The translations under genes and the position numbers were made by a program. Shown one piece after another: positions 49,487-58,175 of a stretch of 64,000 nucleotides of DNA. Source of the DNA: Nitrincola alkalilacustris (lineage in GTDB: Bacteria; Pseudomonadota; Gammaproteobacteria; Pseudomonadales; Balneatricaceae); NCBI RefSeq assembly GCF_008973755.1, contig NZ_WBOM01000006.1, positions 186,001 to 250,000 on the forward strand. The letters run 5' to 3'. Position 1 is the stretch's first letter. Each line of letters starts with the position of its first letter. The notes beneath the pieces are model-generated. The model had not been told where the DNA came from. It did no database searches and worked only from the letters and a program-made list of their open reading frames with translations.

Positions 49487-49544
49487 AGGAGGCTGTCCGA
49501 GAATGGTGACCGCAATAGGTCAGTCTATTCTCGGACAGCCCCCT
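49487..49544. repeat. 58-bp nested palindrome upstream of acnB
   Basis: GGCTGTCCGAGAAT (49491-49504) and ATTCTCGGACAGCC (49527-49540) form a perfect 14-bp stem, extended outward by AGG/CCT with one mismatch. The 22-nt loop holds an inner stem TGACC (49507-49511) and GGTCA (49518-49522). The outer sequence recalls insertion-element ends, so a MITE-like or REP-like origin is possible. It would lie 72 nt before the acnB start, in its mRNA leader. Confidence 0.8.
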
Positions 49545-49594
49545 AGTGGTGATTGGCGGATGAATTCTAGCTCAAGAGGCCCGTAAAGTTAAGT

Positions 49595-49606
49595 ATTGTC
49601 GACAAT
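49595..49606. promoter_or_regulatory. Perfect 12-bp operator-like palindrome before acnB
   Basis: ATTGTCGACAAT is an exact palindrome, flanked at a distance by CTCAAG (49571-49576) and CTTGAG (49607-49612). The form resembles operators of GntR-family repressors. It lies in the 374-bp gap (49415-49788) between acnB and the PAS gene. The rest of that gap holds no gene I can support. Confidence 0.55.
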
Positions 49607-49788
49607 CTTGAGCTTATACTTTGGGTCAAGAAAGGAGGGTTAAGTACCGGATAATTGCAGAAAAAGTGCCGAAAATTGATACGTATCAATGCTTTTTTCG
49701 ACTGAATTTGCTGCAATAGCGTAATGAATTCAATTACTAATCATTTTAATGGGTCACAGTAAAGAGATCTCGTGATCGATTTAACATC

Positions 49789-50307
49789 ATGATGGATGAG
49801 GGTTATTTTGTGCCTGTTGCAGAGCTGAAGAGGATGGAAACAGAAACGTTGGAAGGTAGATGGGTCCGACTGCAGCATTTCGATGGCACGCAGCGAGAGG
49901 TCTGGGTGGTGGATCAGGAGGTTGCCTGGCCTGAGGGGCGGTTGATAGTGTCACGCACCGATCCTGAAGGGATCATAACCCACGCCAACCATACTTTTGT
50001 CGAGATGTCGGGGTATGACCGAGAGGAGTTGATGGGGTCTACTCATGCGATTCTGCGGCATCCGGATATGCCGAAGGAGGTGTTTGCCGAGATGTGGCAA
50101 ACTCTGCTGCAGGGCCGGAACTGGCTGGGGTACCTGAAAAACCTGCGCAAGGATGGGCGTTACTACTGGGTCAAGGCGACAGTCATGCCGAATATTCGCG
50201 ATGGTGAGCTCAAGGGCTATACTTCGGTTCGCAAGCGCCCGTCCAGAGATAAGGTGCGTGAGTATGAGGTGCTTTATCAGCAGTACCGAGATGCTGCTGT
50301 CAGTTGA
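49789..50307 (+). CDS. Stand-alone PAS-domain protein, Aer-type PAS
   Basis: The 172-residue product has one PAS domain (about residues 50-160: SRTDPEGIITHANHTFVEMSGYDREELMG, then RHPDMPKEVFAEMW), of the kind at the N-terminus of Aer redox receptors. There is no transmembrane, HAMP, kinase or signalling domain after it. The first 50 residues are unfamiliar. ATG 49789 has no clear ribosome binding site; an in-frame GTG at 49810 has GAGGG 7 bp upstream and may be the true start. Its partner is unknown. Confidence 0.85.
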   Translation: MMDEGYFVPVAELKRMETETLEGRWVRLQHFDGTQREVWVVDQEVAWPEGRLIVSRTDPEGIITHANHTFVEMSGYDREELMGSTHAILRHPDMPKEVFAEMWQTLLQGRNWLGYLKNLRKDGRYYWVKATVMPNIRDGELKGYTSVRKRPSRDKVREYEVLYQQYRDAAVS

Positions 50308-50312
50308 GCGCT

Positions 50313-50340
50313 TTTGATGCTATCCCGGATCGCCTATAAT
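50313..50340 (+). promoter_or_regulatory. Candidate miaE promoter with GC discriminator
   Basis: TATAAT (50335-50340) has TTTGAT (50313-50318) 16 bp upstream. The sequence just after it alternates G and C (GCGCGCGC), a discriminator type often linked with stringent control. Confidence 0.5.
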
Positions 50341-50403
50341 GCGCGCGCATTCGATTACGCGTAGTAATAGCCAGGTGCGAAATGGCATCGGCCAGGAGAC
50401 AGC

Positions 50404-51018
50404 ATGACCCCACTAGAAGAGATTAACGCCTTTTTGCCCTGTCCTACCCCTGATGCCTGGGTGCAGGCGGCATTGAAGGAGGAGAATCAGTCGATTCTGC
50501 TGATCGATCACGCACACTGTGAGAAAAAAGCGGCATCGACTGCCATGTCCTTGATGTTTCGCTATGTAGAACGCACGGATTTGCTGAACAAAATGTCACG
50601 TCTGGCGCGCGAGGAGTTGATCCATTTCGAGCAGGTGCTGGAGTTGATGAAGGCGCGTGATGTCGAGTATATCTATCTCAGTTCGGCGCGCTATGCCGGT
50701 GGGATGCGTGAGCATGTCAGGACTTCCGAGCCGGGGCGCTTGACCGATCTGCTGATCATCGGTGCCTATATAGAGGCGCGTTCCTGTGAGCGTTTTGCCT
50801 GTCTGGCGCCGCACCTGGATGATGAGCTGGCTAAATTCTATCGTTCGCTGCTGAAGTCCGAGGCGCGTCATTATCAGGACTATCTGACTCTGGCGCGTGA
50901 GTATGCCGGCGAGCCGATTGATGAGCGCATTGCATTTTTTGCAGAGGTTGAGCGTTCATTAATAGAGCGGCCAGACAGTGAATTCCGTTTTCACAGCGGG
51001 CCGCCTGTTCTGCAGTAA
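50404..51018 (+). CDS. miaE: tRNA-(ms2io6A37) hydroxylase MiaE
   Basis: MiaE hydroxylates the isopentenyl group of ms2i6A37 in tRNA, using a diiron centre. The 204-residue helical protein has the expected metal motifs: DHAHCEKKAAS, EELIHFEQ and SEARHYQDY. The substrate is made by MiaA and MiaB, which are not in the window. It converges on lpxH with a 9-bp gap and no visible terminator. Confidence 0.92.
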   Translation: MTPLEEINAFLPCPTPDAWVQAALKEENQSILLIDHAHCEKKAASTAMSLMFRYVERTDLLNKMSRLAREELIHFEQVLELMKARDVEYIYLSSARYAGGMREHVRTSEPGRLTDLLIIGAYIEARSCERFACLAPHLDDELAKFYRSLLKSEARHYQDYLTLAREYAGEPIDERIAFFAEVERSLIERPDSEFRFHSGPPVLQ

Positions 51019-51027
51019 GGGCGGGAT

Positions 51028-51798
51028 CTAGTGCCTGCTGATCGGGTTCGAGTTGATCGGGTTCATGCTGCTGCTCAGTGAGAAGCTGCGCAGATCCAGT
51101 CCACTCTCGGTGATCTCGATATACCATCCCTGCTTGTTCCAGTCGCCGAGCACAATGCGTTGTGCCGGCGCCTTGCCCTGATCCAGTTGATGGATGGCAG
51201 GGCGGTGGGTATGGCCATGAATCAGCCGTCCGACATCGTGTGAACGCAGGGTCTCAAGCACGGCATCAGTATTGACATCCATGATCTCATCAGCCTTCTG
51301 GCTACCCTGCATCTGGCTCTCGCTGCGCAGGCGCTGTGCCATTGCAATGCGCTGCTCAACTGTCTTGCTCAGTACAGTCTGTTGCCAGGCTGGGTGGCGT
51401 ACCATCTTGCGAAACGCCTGATACTCGACATCATCCGTACAGAGTTGATCACCATGCATCAGCAGGCTCTTTATGCCATCTGCTGCATCAATGAGATATG
51501 CCTCAGGCAGTAGTTCGGCACCGATTGCATCAGTAAACGCGTTGCCAACCAGGAAGTCGCGGTTACCGTGCTGAAAATAGAGGCGAGTGCCATCTGCACT
51601 CACTTTTTTCAGACCGGCGAATACCTGTTCAAGCCCGGGCAGGGGCGCGTCGTCACCTATCCAGTATTCGAAAATATCGCCCAGCAGATAAAGTTCATCG
51701 CTGCCGGGAGCAATATGTTCAAGGAACCAGAGCAGTCCTGTGGTGATGTCGGGCCGCTCAGGCTGCAGGTGCAGATCGGATATGAAAAGCTGCCGCAT
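51028..51798 (-). CDS. lpxH: UDP-2,3-diacylglucosamine diphosphatase LpxH
   Basis: LpxH cleaves UDP-2,3-diacylglucosamine to lipid X in lipid A synthesis, at the inner face of the inner membrane. The calcineurin-like metal motifs are present: FISDLHL, LLGDIFEYWIGDD, HGNRDFLVG and GHTHRPAIH. I set the start at the ATG at 51798, giving the family's usual MRxLFISDLHL and 256 residues; an extension to 51822 would overlap ppiB. The gene follows ppiB with a 1-bp gap, as in enterobacteria. Confidence 0.94.
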   Translation of the reverse strand: MRQLFISDLHLQPERPDITTGLLWFLEHIAPGSDELYLLGDIFEYWIGDDAPLPGLEQVFAGLKKVSADGTRLYFQHGNRDFLVGNAFTDAIGAELLPEAYLIDAADGIKSLLMHGDQLCTDDVEYQAFRKMVRHPAWQQTVLSKTVEQRIAMAQRLRSESQMQGSQKADEIMDVNTDAVLETLRSHDVGRLIHGHTHRPAIHQLDQGKAPAQRIVLGDWNKQGWYIEITESGLDLRSFSLSSSMNPINSNPISRH

Positions 51799-51799
51799 C

Positions 51800-52309
51800 T
51801 TATTCGCTGGCAGCTTCTGCAACGATTTCTGCGCTTTCGATAATCACATCTTCAGCCGGGACATCCTGATGTCCTGCGCGAGAAGTGGTTTTTACCTTCT
51901 TGATTTTATTGATAACATCCATGCCGTCAACGACTTTGCCGAAAACGGCGTAGCCCCAGCCATCCGGAGTCTTGGCGGTGTGGTTCAGGAAGGTGTTATC
52001 CGACACGTTGATGAAAAACTGGGCAGATGCCGAGTGTGGGTCCATGGTGCGTGCCATCGCAATTGTGCCGGCGCTGTTGGTCAGGCCGTTGTCTGCTTCG
52101 TTCTCTATTGAATCACGTGTCTTCTTGGAGGCCATGCCGGGTTCAAAGCCACCGCCCTGAATCATGAAGCCGTCAATCACGCGATGAAAGATAACGCCAT
52201 CATAGAAACCATCTTTGACATACTGCTCGAAATTTGCAGCAGTAACAGGGGCTTTCTCATGGTTGAGTTCAAGAGTGATATCGCCGAAATTAGTGTGCAA
52301 AATGATCAT
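51800..52309 (-). CDS. ppiB: Cytoplasmic peptidyl-prolyl cis-trans isomerase (cyclophilin)
   Basis: PpiB speeds proline isomerisation in folding. It has the cyclophilin signatures [15 protein letters not shown] and [17 protein letters not shown]. The protein has 169 residues and no signal peptide, which separates it from periplasmic PpiA. It pairs with lpxH downstream. A TATAAT on the minus strand (52344-52349) is a possible -10 element, although a matching -35 is not evident. Confidence 0.95.
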   Translation of the reverse strand: MIILHTNFGDITLELNHEKAPVTAANFEQYVKDGFYDGVIFHRVIDGFMIQGGGFEPGMASKKTRDSIENEADNGLTNSAGTIAMARTMDPHSASAQFFINVSDNTFLNHTAKTPDGWGYAVFGKVVDGMDVINKIKKVKTTSRAGHQDVPAEDVIIESAEIVAEAASE

Positions 52310-52446
52310 TGGGGGCTTTCCTGATAGTTTTGTTTAGGGGGATATTATACTCAAGTATGATGTCGCTGCACCCGCTTTGATGGTCTGGGATGAAACTCAC
52401 TGCCGTGCAGCGAGGCGAAGCCGTGCTTTGTCGGGTTAAGTCAGTT

Positions 52447-52493
52447 TATAATAGCCGATCAGTTTTCAGGGGGTGCTCCCGGTCGGGAGCGCC
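52447..52493 (+). promoter_or_regulatory. glnS promoter -10 and leader hairpin
   Basis: TATAAT (52447-52452) is a perfect -10, with no strong -35 partner. GGTGCTCCC (52472-52480) then pairs with GGGAGCGCC (52485-52493) over a GGTC loop, with one G-U pair. It ends 29 nt before the glnS ATG, which has no obvious ribosome binding site. Confidence 0.5.
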
Positions 52494-52522
52494 ATGATGT
52501 TCAGTCTCGACAAGTTGCCACT

Positions 52523-54205
52523 ATGACCAAAACGGAAAGCGCTAAACCGACAAATTTCATTCATCAGATCATTGAGCAGGATATCCGCAATAATGTGAAT
52601 GGCGGGAAGGTCGTTACCCGTTTTCCGCCGGAGCCAAACGGTTATCTGCATATTGGTCATGCCAAATCCATCTGCCTGAATTTCGGAACGGCGCAGAAAT
52701 ATGGTGGCCAGTGTAACCTGCGTTTTGACGATACCAATCCTGAAAAAGAGAGTCAGGAATATATCGACTCCATCGTCGAGGATGTGCGTTGGCTAGGGTT
52801 TGAATGGGCGGGTGATATCTGCTACACCTCCAGCTATTTTGATCAGTTGTACGATTACGCACTGCATCTGATCCGTGAGGGCAAGGCTTACGTCGATGAT
52901 CTCAGTGCACATGAGATGCGCGAGTATCGTGGCACTCTGACGGAGCCTGGTCGTAACAGTCCGTATCGCGATCGCAGTGTCGAGGAGAATCTGGCGCTGT
53001 TCGAAAAGATGAAGAACGGCGAACTGTCCGAAGGTGCTGCCGCATTGCGTGCCAGGATTGATATGGCATCGCCCAATATGAATATGCGTGACCCGGTGAT
53101 CTATCGTATCCGTCATGCGCATCACCACCAGTCTGGCGATAAATGGTGCATCTATCCCTCATACGACTTTGCTCATGGCCAGTCGGATGCGATCGAAGGG
53201 GTTACCCATTCAATCTGCACTCTGGAGTTTGAAGATCATCGTCCGCTGTATGAGTGGCTGATCGAAAATCTGCCGGTGCCAGCCGTGCCGAAGCAGTATG
53301 AATTTGCACGACTCAACCTCAACTACACCGTCACCAGTAAGCGCAAGCTGAAAGCGCTGGTGGAGGAGGGGTTTGTGCAGGGGTGGGATGATCCACGCAT
53401 GCCGACCATCTCCGGTCTGCGTCGTCGTGGTTACACGCCTGCATCCATCCGCAACTTCTGCGAGATGATCGGTGTCACCCGCTCTAATGGTATTGTTGAT
53501 ATGGCGATGCTGGAGTCCGCCATTCGTGAGGATCTGGATGCCAGTGCGCCACGCGCCATGTGCGTCACACGCCCATTGAAGGTCACAATCACCAACTTCC
53601 CGGAAGGTGAAGAGGAGTGGTTCGATCTGCCGGCGCACCCCAAGGATGAGTCCATGGGCAGCCGCAGAGTCTCTTTCGGTCGTAATCTGCTGATCGAACA
53701 GGAGGATTTTGAAGAGGTTGCACCACGTAAGTGGAAGCGGCTGGCTACCGGCGATGCCGTGCGCCTGCGTGGCTGCTATGTGATCCGCTGCGAAGAGGTG
53801 ATCAAGGATGCTAGCGGGCAGATTATTGAGCTGAAATGCACCTATGACCCGGCCACCAAGGGTGCAAACCCCGAGGGCTATAAGGCCAATGGTGTTATTC
53901 ACTGGGTAAACTCCGACCGCTCCGTGCCCTGCGAGGTGCGACTCTATGATCGGCTCTTTACTGAAGCCAATCCGGATGGTGACAAGGAGCAGGACTTCCA
54001 GAGCTTCATCAACCCTGAATCTCTTGTTGTGCTGAGCGATGCGCGTGTCGAGCCAGGTCTTGAAGGGGCAGCGGCCGAAAGCCGTTTCCAGTTCGAGCGC
54101 ATGGGTTATTTCAGCGTCGACAAGGATTCCACTGCTGACAAGCTTATCTTCAATCGTACTGTCACCCTGCGCGATTCCTGGGCCAAGATCCAGGCGGGTA
54201 GCTGA
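52523..54205 (+). CDS. glnS: Glutaminyl-tRNA synthetase
   Basis: GlnS charges tRNA(Gln). The class I HIGH motif appears as [15 protein letters not shown] and the KMSKS region as [11 protein letters not shown]. The catalytic core is followed by the beta-barrel anticodon-binding domains; [27 protein letters not shown] is typical of the C-terminus. The protein has 560 residues. A lipoprotein gene starts 1 bp after its stop. Confidence 0.97.
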   Translation: MTKTESAKPTNFIHQIIEQDIRNNVNGGKVVTRFPPEPNGYLHIGHAKSICLNFGTAQKYGGQCNLRFDDTNPEKESQEYIDSIVEDVRWLGFEWAGDICYTSSYFDQLYDYALHLIREGKAYVDDLSAHEMREYRGTLTEPGRNSPYRDRSVEENLALFEKMKNGELSEGAAALRARIDMASPNMNMRDPVIYRIRHAHHHQSGDKWCIYPSYDFAHGQSDAIEGVTHSICTLEFEDHRPLYEWLIENLPVPAVPKQYEFARLNLNYTVTSKRKLKALVEEGFVQGWDDPRMPTISGLRRRGYTPASIRNFCEMIGVTRSNGIVDMAMLESAIREDLDASAPRAMCVTRPLKVTITNFPEGEEEWFDLPAHPKDESMGSRRVSFGRNLLIEQEDFEEVAPRKWKRLATGDAVRLRGCYVIRCEEVIKDASGQIIELKCTYDPATKGANPEGYKANGVIHWVNSDRSVPCEVRLYDRLFTEANPDGDKEQDFQSFINPESLVVLSDARVEPGLEGAAAESRFQFERMGYFSVDKDSTADKLIFNRTVTLRDSWAKIQAGS

Positions 54206-54206
54206 T

Positions 54207-55130
54207 TTGACAGCACGAAGTTGGCTGCTGGGGTTGCTACTGCTGCTGACTGCATGCAGTAGCGATCCGATCATTCCGCCTGCTCAGGCGGATGCGATGT
54301 CGCGTATTCTCGAGGTGGAACGTATTGCGCTGCTGCCTGAGGAGGTGATGGAAACCTCTGGGCTGGCAGAGCGGCATGGTCGCCTCTGGACTATCAATGA
54401 CAGCGGTAACCGGCCATTACTTTATCGCCTGTCGGAAGATGGTCGAGAGATAGATCGCCGTATTCGCCCACTGGGTGCCATCAATGTTGACTGGGAAGCG
54501 CTGGCGCAGGATGAGACGCATCTGCATATCCTCGATTGCGGCAATAACAGAGGTAATCGTGACTGGTTGCAGCTTTACAGCGTGCGCTGGCAGGATCTCG
54601 ATGCTGCACCGGATGGCGCCAGTGTGCCAGCTACGCGTATCAATTTCCGCTTTGCCGATGCCGAGCGGGTGGTCAGGCTGCATGATCATGATAATGACTG
54701 CGAAGCCGCGACCGTTGTGGATGGCAAGATCTGGATCTTTACCAAGAACTGGGCCGACACACATACCCGCCACTATATCCTGGACCCGAAAAAGCCCGAT
54801 CAGGAACTGGTCAGCCAGGGGCGCTATCCTGTACATGGGCTGATCACCGCGGCAGACTATGATGCCGAGACAGGCATGCTCGTATTGCTGGGGTATACGG
54901 TAAGGCGCTTCAGCAGTCGTGCGTTTGTCTGGACTGTGCCGGTCAATGAGGGAGCTTTTGACTGGGAAGTGGCTCAGTATCATGTAGTCGAGCCACCCGG
55001 GCAGTGGGAGGCGGTGCTCTGGCAGCAGGGCGACCTGCTGTTGACTCGCGAGCGCAGCATCCTGGGTGACACGCAACTGGGGATCATCCGCATGGACCAG
55101 CCTCGAGTCGAGCCATTACCTGAGCGCTGA
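54207..55130 (+). CDS. Unrecognised lipoprotein
   Basis: The 307-residue product begins with a hydrophobic signal and lipobox LLTAC, so Cys17 would be lipidated. The mature part has repeating beta-rich units (GRLWTINDSGNRPLLYRLSEDG, THLHILDCGNNRGNRDWLQLY, GKIWIFTKNW), which suggest a beta-propeller-like fold. No enzymatic residues are apparent. The start is TTG 54207, because glnS ends at 54205 and the lipobox then falls at the right distance; frames starting at 54039 lie in glnS. It precedes cysS but has a separate promoter between them. Confidence 0.8.
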   Translation: MTARSWLLGLLLLLTACSSDPIIPPAQADAMSRILEVERIALLPEEVMETSGLAERHGRLWTINDSGNRPLLYRLSEDGREIDRRIRPLGAINVDWEALAQDETHLHILDCGNNRGNRDWLQLYSVRWQDLDAAPDGASVPATRINFRFADAERVVRLHDHDNDCEAATVVDGKIWIFTKNWADTHTRHYILDPKKPDQELVSQGRYPVHGLITAADYDAETGMLVLLGYTVRRFSSRAFVWTVPVNEGAFDWEVAQYHVVEPPGQWEAVLWQQGDLLLTRERSILGDTQLGIIRMDQPRVEPLPER

Positions 55131-55137
55131 ATGATTT

Positions 55138-55146
55138 TGCTATAAT
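55138..55146 (+). promoter_or_regulatory. Extended -10 promoter of cysS
   Basis: TGC directly before TATAAT (55141-55146) forms an extended -10 that can work without a strong -35. It lies 73 bp before the cysS start and 7 bp after the lipoprotein gene. Confidence 0.6.
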
Positions 55147-55219
55147 CGCTTTTTTCAAGGTCGATGCTGTGAAAGGCGGCATCGAATTTTTTCATCTCTG
55201 CCAAGACACACGGGACATT

Positions 55220-56614
55220 ATGTTGCAGATATACAGCACGTTAGCACGGACCAAGACACCTTTTGAGCCACTCCAGCCGGGTAAGATCGGCATCTATGTG
55301 TGTGGGGTCACCGTGTATGACTACTGTCATATCGGTCATGCGCGGGTCATGGTTGCGTTCGATGTGATCACGCGCTATCTGCGCTGGCGGGGCTGGGATG
55401 TCAACTATGTTCGCAATATCACAGACGTGGATGACAAGATCATTCGCCGAGCGGCCGAAAATGGTGAAAGCGTTGATGCGCTGACCGAGCGCATGATCGC
55501 AGCGATGCATGAGGATGAGACGTGCCTGCTGGTGCTGCGTCCTGATCATGAGCCACGTGTGACGGGGCATATGGATAACATCATTGAGTTCATCGGTACT
55601 CTGATGGATAAGGATTTCGCTTATCTGGCGAGCAATGGCGATATCTATTATCGGGTCGAGAAGTTCGAGACCTATGGTCGTCTGAGTAATCAGAATGTCG
55701 ATGAGCTGCGCTCCGGTTCGCGAGTCGAGGTGGAAGAGGCGAAGGAGAGTCCTCTGGACTTCGTACTCTGGAAAGCAGCCAAGCCGGGTGAAGTCAGCTG
55801 GGCTTCTCCCTGGGGTGAGGGGCGTCCCGGCTGGCATATCGAATGCTCGGCCATGTCCAAGTCCTGCATCGGCCATACGCTTGATATTCATGGTGGTGGC
55901 CCGGATCTGCCTTTCCCGCACCATGAAAACGAGATCGCTCAGTCAGAAGCGGCCAATGGCTGTACCTACGCCAATTACTGGATGCATGCCGGTGCCGTGC
56001 GTGTGAATCAGGAGAAGATGTCCAAATCATTGAATAACTTCTTCACCATTCGTGATGTGCTGGAAAAGTACAACTCGGAGGTCGTGCGTTACTTCCTCAC
56101 CAGCGCGCACTATCGCAGCTACATTGACTACTCTGAAGACAGTCTCAAGGAGGCGCGCAGTGCGCTGGAGCGCTTTTATCAGGCGCTGCAGGGGATCAAT
56201 ATCATTGATCAAACCCAGCAGTGGGCCGGCAGTGAGTATGAGGTTCGTTTCTGTGAGGCAATGGATGACGACTTCAACACACCCAAGGCACTTGCAGTGC
56301 TGTTTGAGTTGGTGAATGAGCTGAATACCGCCAAGCGCAGTGATCCTGTGCTTGCCTCAAAACTGGCTGCTGAGTTGAAGCGTCTGGCTGGTGTGGTGGG
56401 CTTGCTGCAACAGGACCCTGATCAGTTCCTGAAAGGGGAAGAGCGTGCGGATGGCCTGAGTCACGATGCCATCGAGGCGATGATTCAGCAGCGTATAGAA
56501 GCCAAGCGTAACAAGGATTACGCCGAATCAGACCGTATCCGGGACGAGCTGGCGGCGCAAGGGATAATTCTCAAGGATAGTCGCGAGGGAACCAGTTGGT
56601 ATCGCGAGGGTTGA
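55220..56614 (+). CDS. cysS: Cysteinyl-tRNA synthetase
   Basis: CysS charges tRNA(Cys). It starts LQIYSTLARTKTPFEPLQPG, has the zinc cysteine in YVCGVTVYDYCHIGHAR (also the HIGH motif), and ends the core with EKMSKSLNNF. I set the start at ATG 55220 after GGGA, giving 464 residues; a frame from 55169 adds a non-family N-terminus. A strong terminator follows, shared with the converging folD. Confidence 0.96.
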   Translation: MLQIYSTLARTKTPFEPLQPGKIGIYVCGVTVYDYCHIGHARVMVAFDVITRYLRWRGWDVNYVRNITDVDDKIIRRAAENGESVDALTERMIAAMHEDETCLLVLRPDHEPRVTGHMDNIIEFIGTLMDKDFAYLASNGDIYYRVEKFETYGRLSNQNVDELRSGSRVEVEEAKESPLDFVLWKAAKPGEVSWASPWGEGRPGWHIECSAMSKSCIGHTLDIHGGGPDLPFPHHENEIAQSEAANGCTYANYWMHAGAVRVNQEKMSKSLNNFFTIRDVLEKYNSEVVRYFLTSAHYRSYIDYSEDSLKEARSALERFYQALQGINIIDQTQQWAGSEYEVRFCEAMDDDFNTPKALAVLFELVNELNTAKRSDPVLASKLAAELKRLAGVVGLLQQDPDQFLKGEERADGLSHDAIEAMIQQRIEAKRNKDYAESDRIRDELAAQGIILKDSREGTSWYREG

Positions 56615-56650
56615 TAGCACGCTGAGTGCTGGTCAACAGCTGATCTGAAC

Positions 56651-56682
56651 AAGGCCGGATGTTAGAAAGTCCGGCCTTTTCT
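56651..56682. terminator. Intrinsic terminator between cysS and folD
   Basis: AAGGCCGGA (56651-56659) pairs perfectly with TCCGGCCTT (56670-56678) over a 10-nt loop, with TTTTC after it. On the opposite strand the A-rich left arm gives a T run, so it may stop both genes. Confidence 0.85.
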
Positions 56683-56685
56683 GTA

Positions 56686-56731
56686 CAGGGATGTGCAGTA
56701 TGCTGGCAATGCAGGAGCGATTGCCAGCGAT
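56686..56731 (+). repeat. REP-like 46-bp dispersed repeat, copy 2
   Basis: It differs from copy 1 (46250-46295) at four of 46 positions and keeps the CTGGCAAT/ATTGCCAG hairpin. It ends 6 bp past the folD stop and starts just after the cysS/folD terminator. Confidence 0.85.
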
Positions 56732-56737
56732 TCATGT

Positions 56738-57595
56738 TTACTTGTCGTGAAAGCGTTCGGCGGCTTCCAGGGTGTTTTCCATCAGGCTTGCCACCGTCAT
56801 CGGGCCGACACCACCGGGTACGGGGGTTATCCAGCCTGCCCGTTCGGCGGCTGTTTCAAAATCCACATCACCTACCAGAGTGCCATCTTCCAGGCGGTTG
56901 ATCCCGACATCAATCACAACAGCGCCCGGCTTGATCCATTCGCCCTTGACCAGTCCTGGTTTGCCGACGCCGACTACAAGGATATCTGCGCGTGCGACAT
57001 GTTCGGCCAGGTTCTGAGTGAAGCGGTGGCAGATAGTGGTCGTGCTGCCGGCCAGGAGCATTTCAAGCATCATCGGGCGGCCGACAATGTTGGATGCACC
57101 GACAATCACCGCCTCTTTGCCACGGGCATCAAGATCGCTGTATTTCAGCAGAGTCATGATGCCTTTGGGTGTGCAGGGGCGCAGAACCGGCATGCGCTGT
57201 ACCAGGCGGCCCAGGTTGAAGGCATGGAAACCATCCACATCCTTATCGGGTCTGATCTCTTCGAGAATGGCTGAGCTGTCAAAATCGGGGGGGAGGGGGA
57301 GTTGAACCAGGATGCCATCAACGGTTGAGTCTTCGTTCAGGGACTTGATCAACTGGATCAGGTCTTCCTGACTGGTTGAGGCTGGCAGATCATAAGCTTT
57401 TGACTCTATGCCAACCTCCCTGCAGGCTTCCTTTTTGTGGTGAACATAGATCTGGGAAGCGGGGTCCTGGCCCACAAGAACGACAGCCAGAGAAGGTCTG
57501 CGTTTGCCCTGTTCCACTCGTGTGGCAATAGCGGCTTTAACCGTCTGACGAACCTGCCTGGCAATCTCTTTACCATCGATGATGTTTGCGCTCAT
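56738..57595 (-). CDS. folD: Bifunctional methylenetetrahydrofolate dehydrogenase/cyclohydrolase
   Basis: FolD interconverts methylene-, methenyl- and formyl-tetrahydrofolate with NADP+. The catalytic lysine lies in [27 protein letters not shown] is the nucleotide-binding loop and [19 protein letters not shown] the C-terminal signature. The length is 285 residues. It converges on cysS, with the usual FolD-CysS neighbourhood seen in pseudomonads. The upstream 271 bp contain only the tRNA promoter region on the other strand. Confidence 0.97.
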   Translation of the reverse strand: MSANIIDGKEIARQVRQTVKAAIATRVEQGKRRPSLAVVLVGQDPASQIYVHHKKEACREVGIESKAYDLPASTSQEDLIQLIKSLNEDSTVDGILVQLPLPPDFDSSAILEEIRPDKDVDGFHAFNLGRLVQRMPVLRPCTPKGIMTLLKYSDLDARGKEAVIVGASNIVGRPMMLEMLLAGSTTTICHRFTQNLAEHVARADILVVGVGKPGLVKGEWIKPGAVVIDVGINRLEDGTLVGDVDFETAAERAGWITPVPGGVGPMTVASLMENTLEAAERFHDK

Positions 57596-57779
57596 TGTTG
57601 GATGCTGATCCTTGGGAGAGAATTTTCAAAGGCAGTATTTTCGCATGGATAGGCTCTTCCGGCCAAGCATGTCGGCTCCTGCAGTTGTGAATCTCGACTG
57701 ATGCTGTACACTTCTTAATCACTTGCAAAGTGTTTTTGCTGGTTGATAGTTGTTTTTATTAAAAAATGGTGCAGGAGTC

Positions 57780-57808
57780 TTGACGAGCCATGCCTGCTCC
57801 CTTAGGAT
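57780..57808 (+). promoter_or_regulatory. Promoter of the tRNA cluster
   Basis: TTGACG (57780-57785) and TAGGAT (57803-57808) are exactly 17 bp apart and lie 58 bp before the first tRNA. The rest of 57596-57866 shows no gene. Confidence 0.65.
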
Positions 57809-57866
57809 ACGCACCTCTTCGCTGAGCTGAGCCAACGGCAAAGTCTAGTGAGGAGTAAAGTAATGA

Positions 57867-57943
57867 GCGCTCGTAGCTCAACCGGATAGAGCAACGGCCT
57901 TCTAAGCCGTAGGTCGCAGGTTCGAGTCCTGCCGGGCGCGCCA
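57867..57943 (+). tRNA. tRNA-Arg (anticodon TCT)
   Basis: The 77-nt gene folds as a cloverleaf. The acceptor GCGCTCG pairs with CGGGCGC, the anticodon loop CTTCTAA carries TCT, the T loop is GGTTCGAGTCC, and CCA is encoded. It is the first gene of a four-tRNA cluster. Confidence 0.95.
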
Positions 57944-57975
57944 GTAGCTTTATATTCGGCAAGATCAGAGACAAT

Positions 57976-58052
57976 GGTGGGCGTAGCTCAGTTGGCAGAG
58001 CTCCGGATTGTGATTCCGGCGGTCGTGGGTTCAAGCCCCATCGTCCACCCCA
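57976..58052 (+). tRNA. tRNA-His (anticodon GTG), copy 1
   Basis: The acceptor GTGGGCG pairs with CGTCCAC. The extra 5' G (57976) sits opposite the discriminator C, as needed by histidyl-tRNA synthetase. The anticodon loop holds GTG, and CCA is encoded. Its sequence recurs unchanged exactly 200 bp downstream. Confidence 0.95.
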
Positions 58053-58063
58053 TTCTGATCAAC

Positions 58064-58148
58064 GCGGAAGTGGTGAAATTGGTATACACGCTGGATTTAG
58101 GTTCCAGTGCCGCAAGGCGTGAGAGTTCGAGTCTCTCCTTCCGCACCA
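58064..58148 (+). tRNA. tRNA-Leu (anticodon TAG)
   Basis: This 85-nt class II tRNA has the long variable arm (TGCCGCAAGGCGT) of leucine tRNAs. The acceptor GCGGAAG pairs with CTTCCGC. The anticodon TAG lies in ATTTAGG, and CCA is encoded. Confidence 0.95.
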
Positions 58149-58175
58149 TTGTTAGACGATTGTTAAATACGCTGT

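Noticed and set aside
50335-50390. Alternating GC and ATTAC/GTAAT sequence before miaE as a possible operator
   Set aside because: The symmetry is incomplete and short; only the promoter reading is kept.
54039-54206. Upstream extension of the lipoprotein gene
   Set aside because: It lies inside glnS and would bury the signal peptide 56 residues from the start.
53210-54274. A 354-codon minus-strand frame
   Set aside because: It is antisense to glnS and has no family features.
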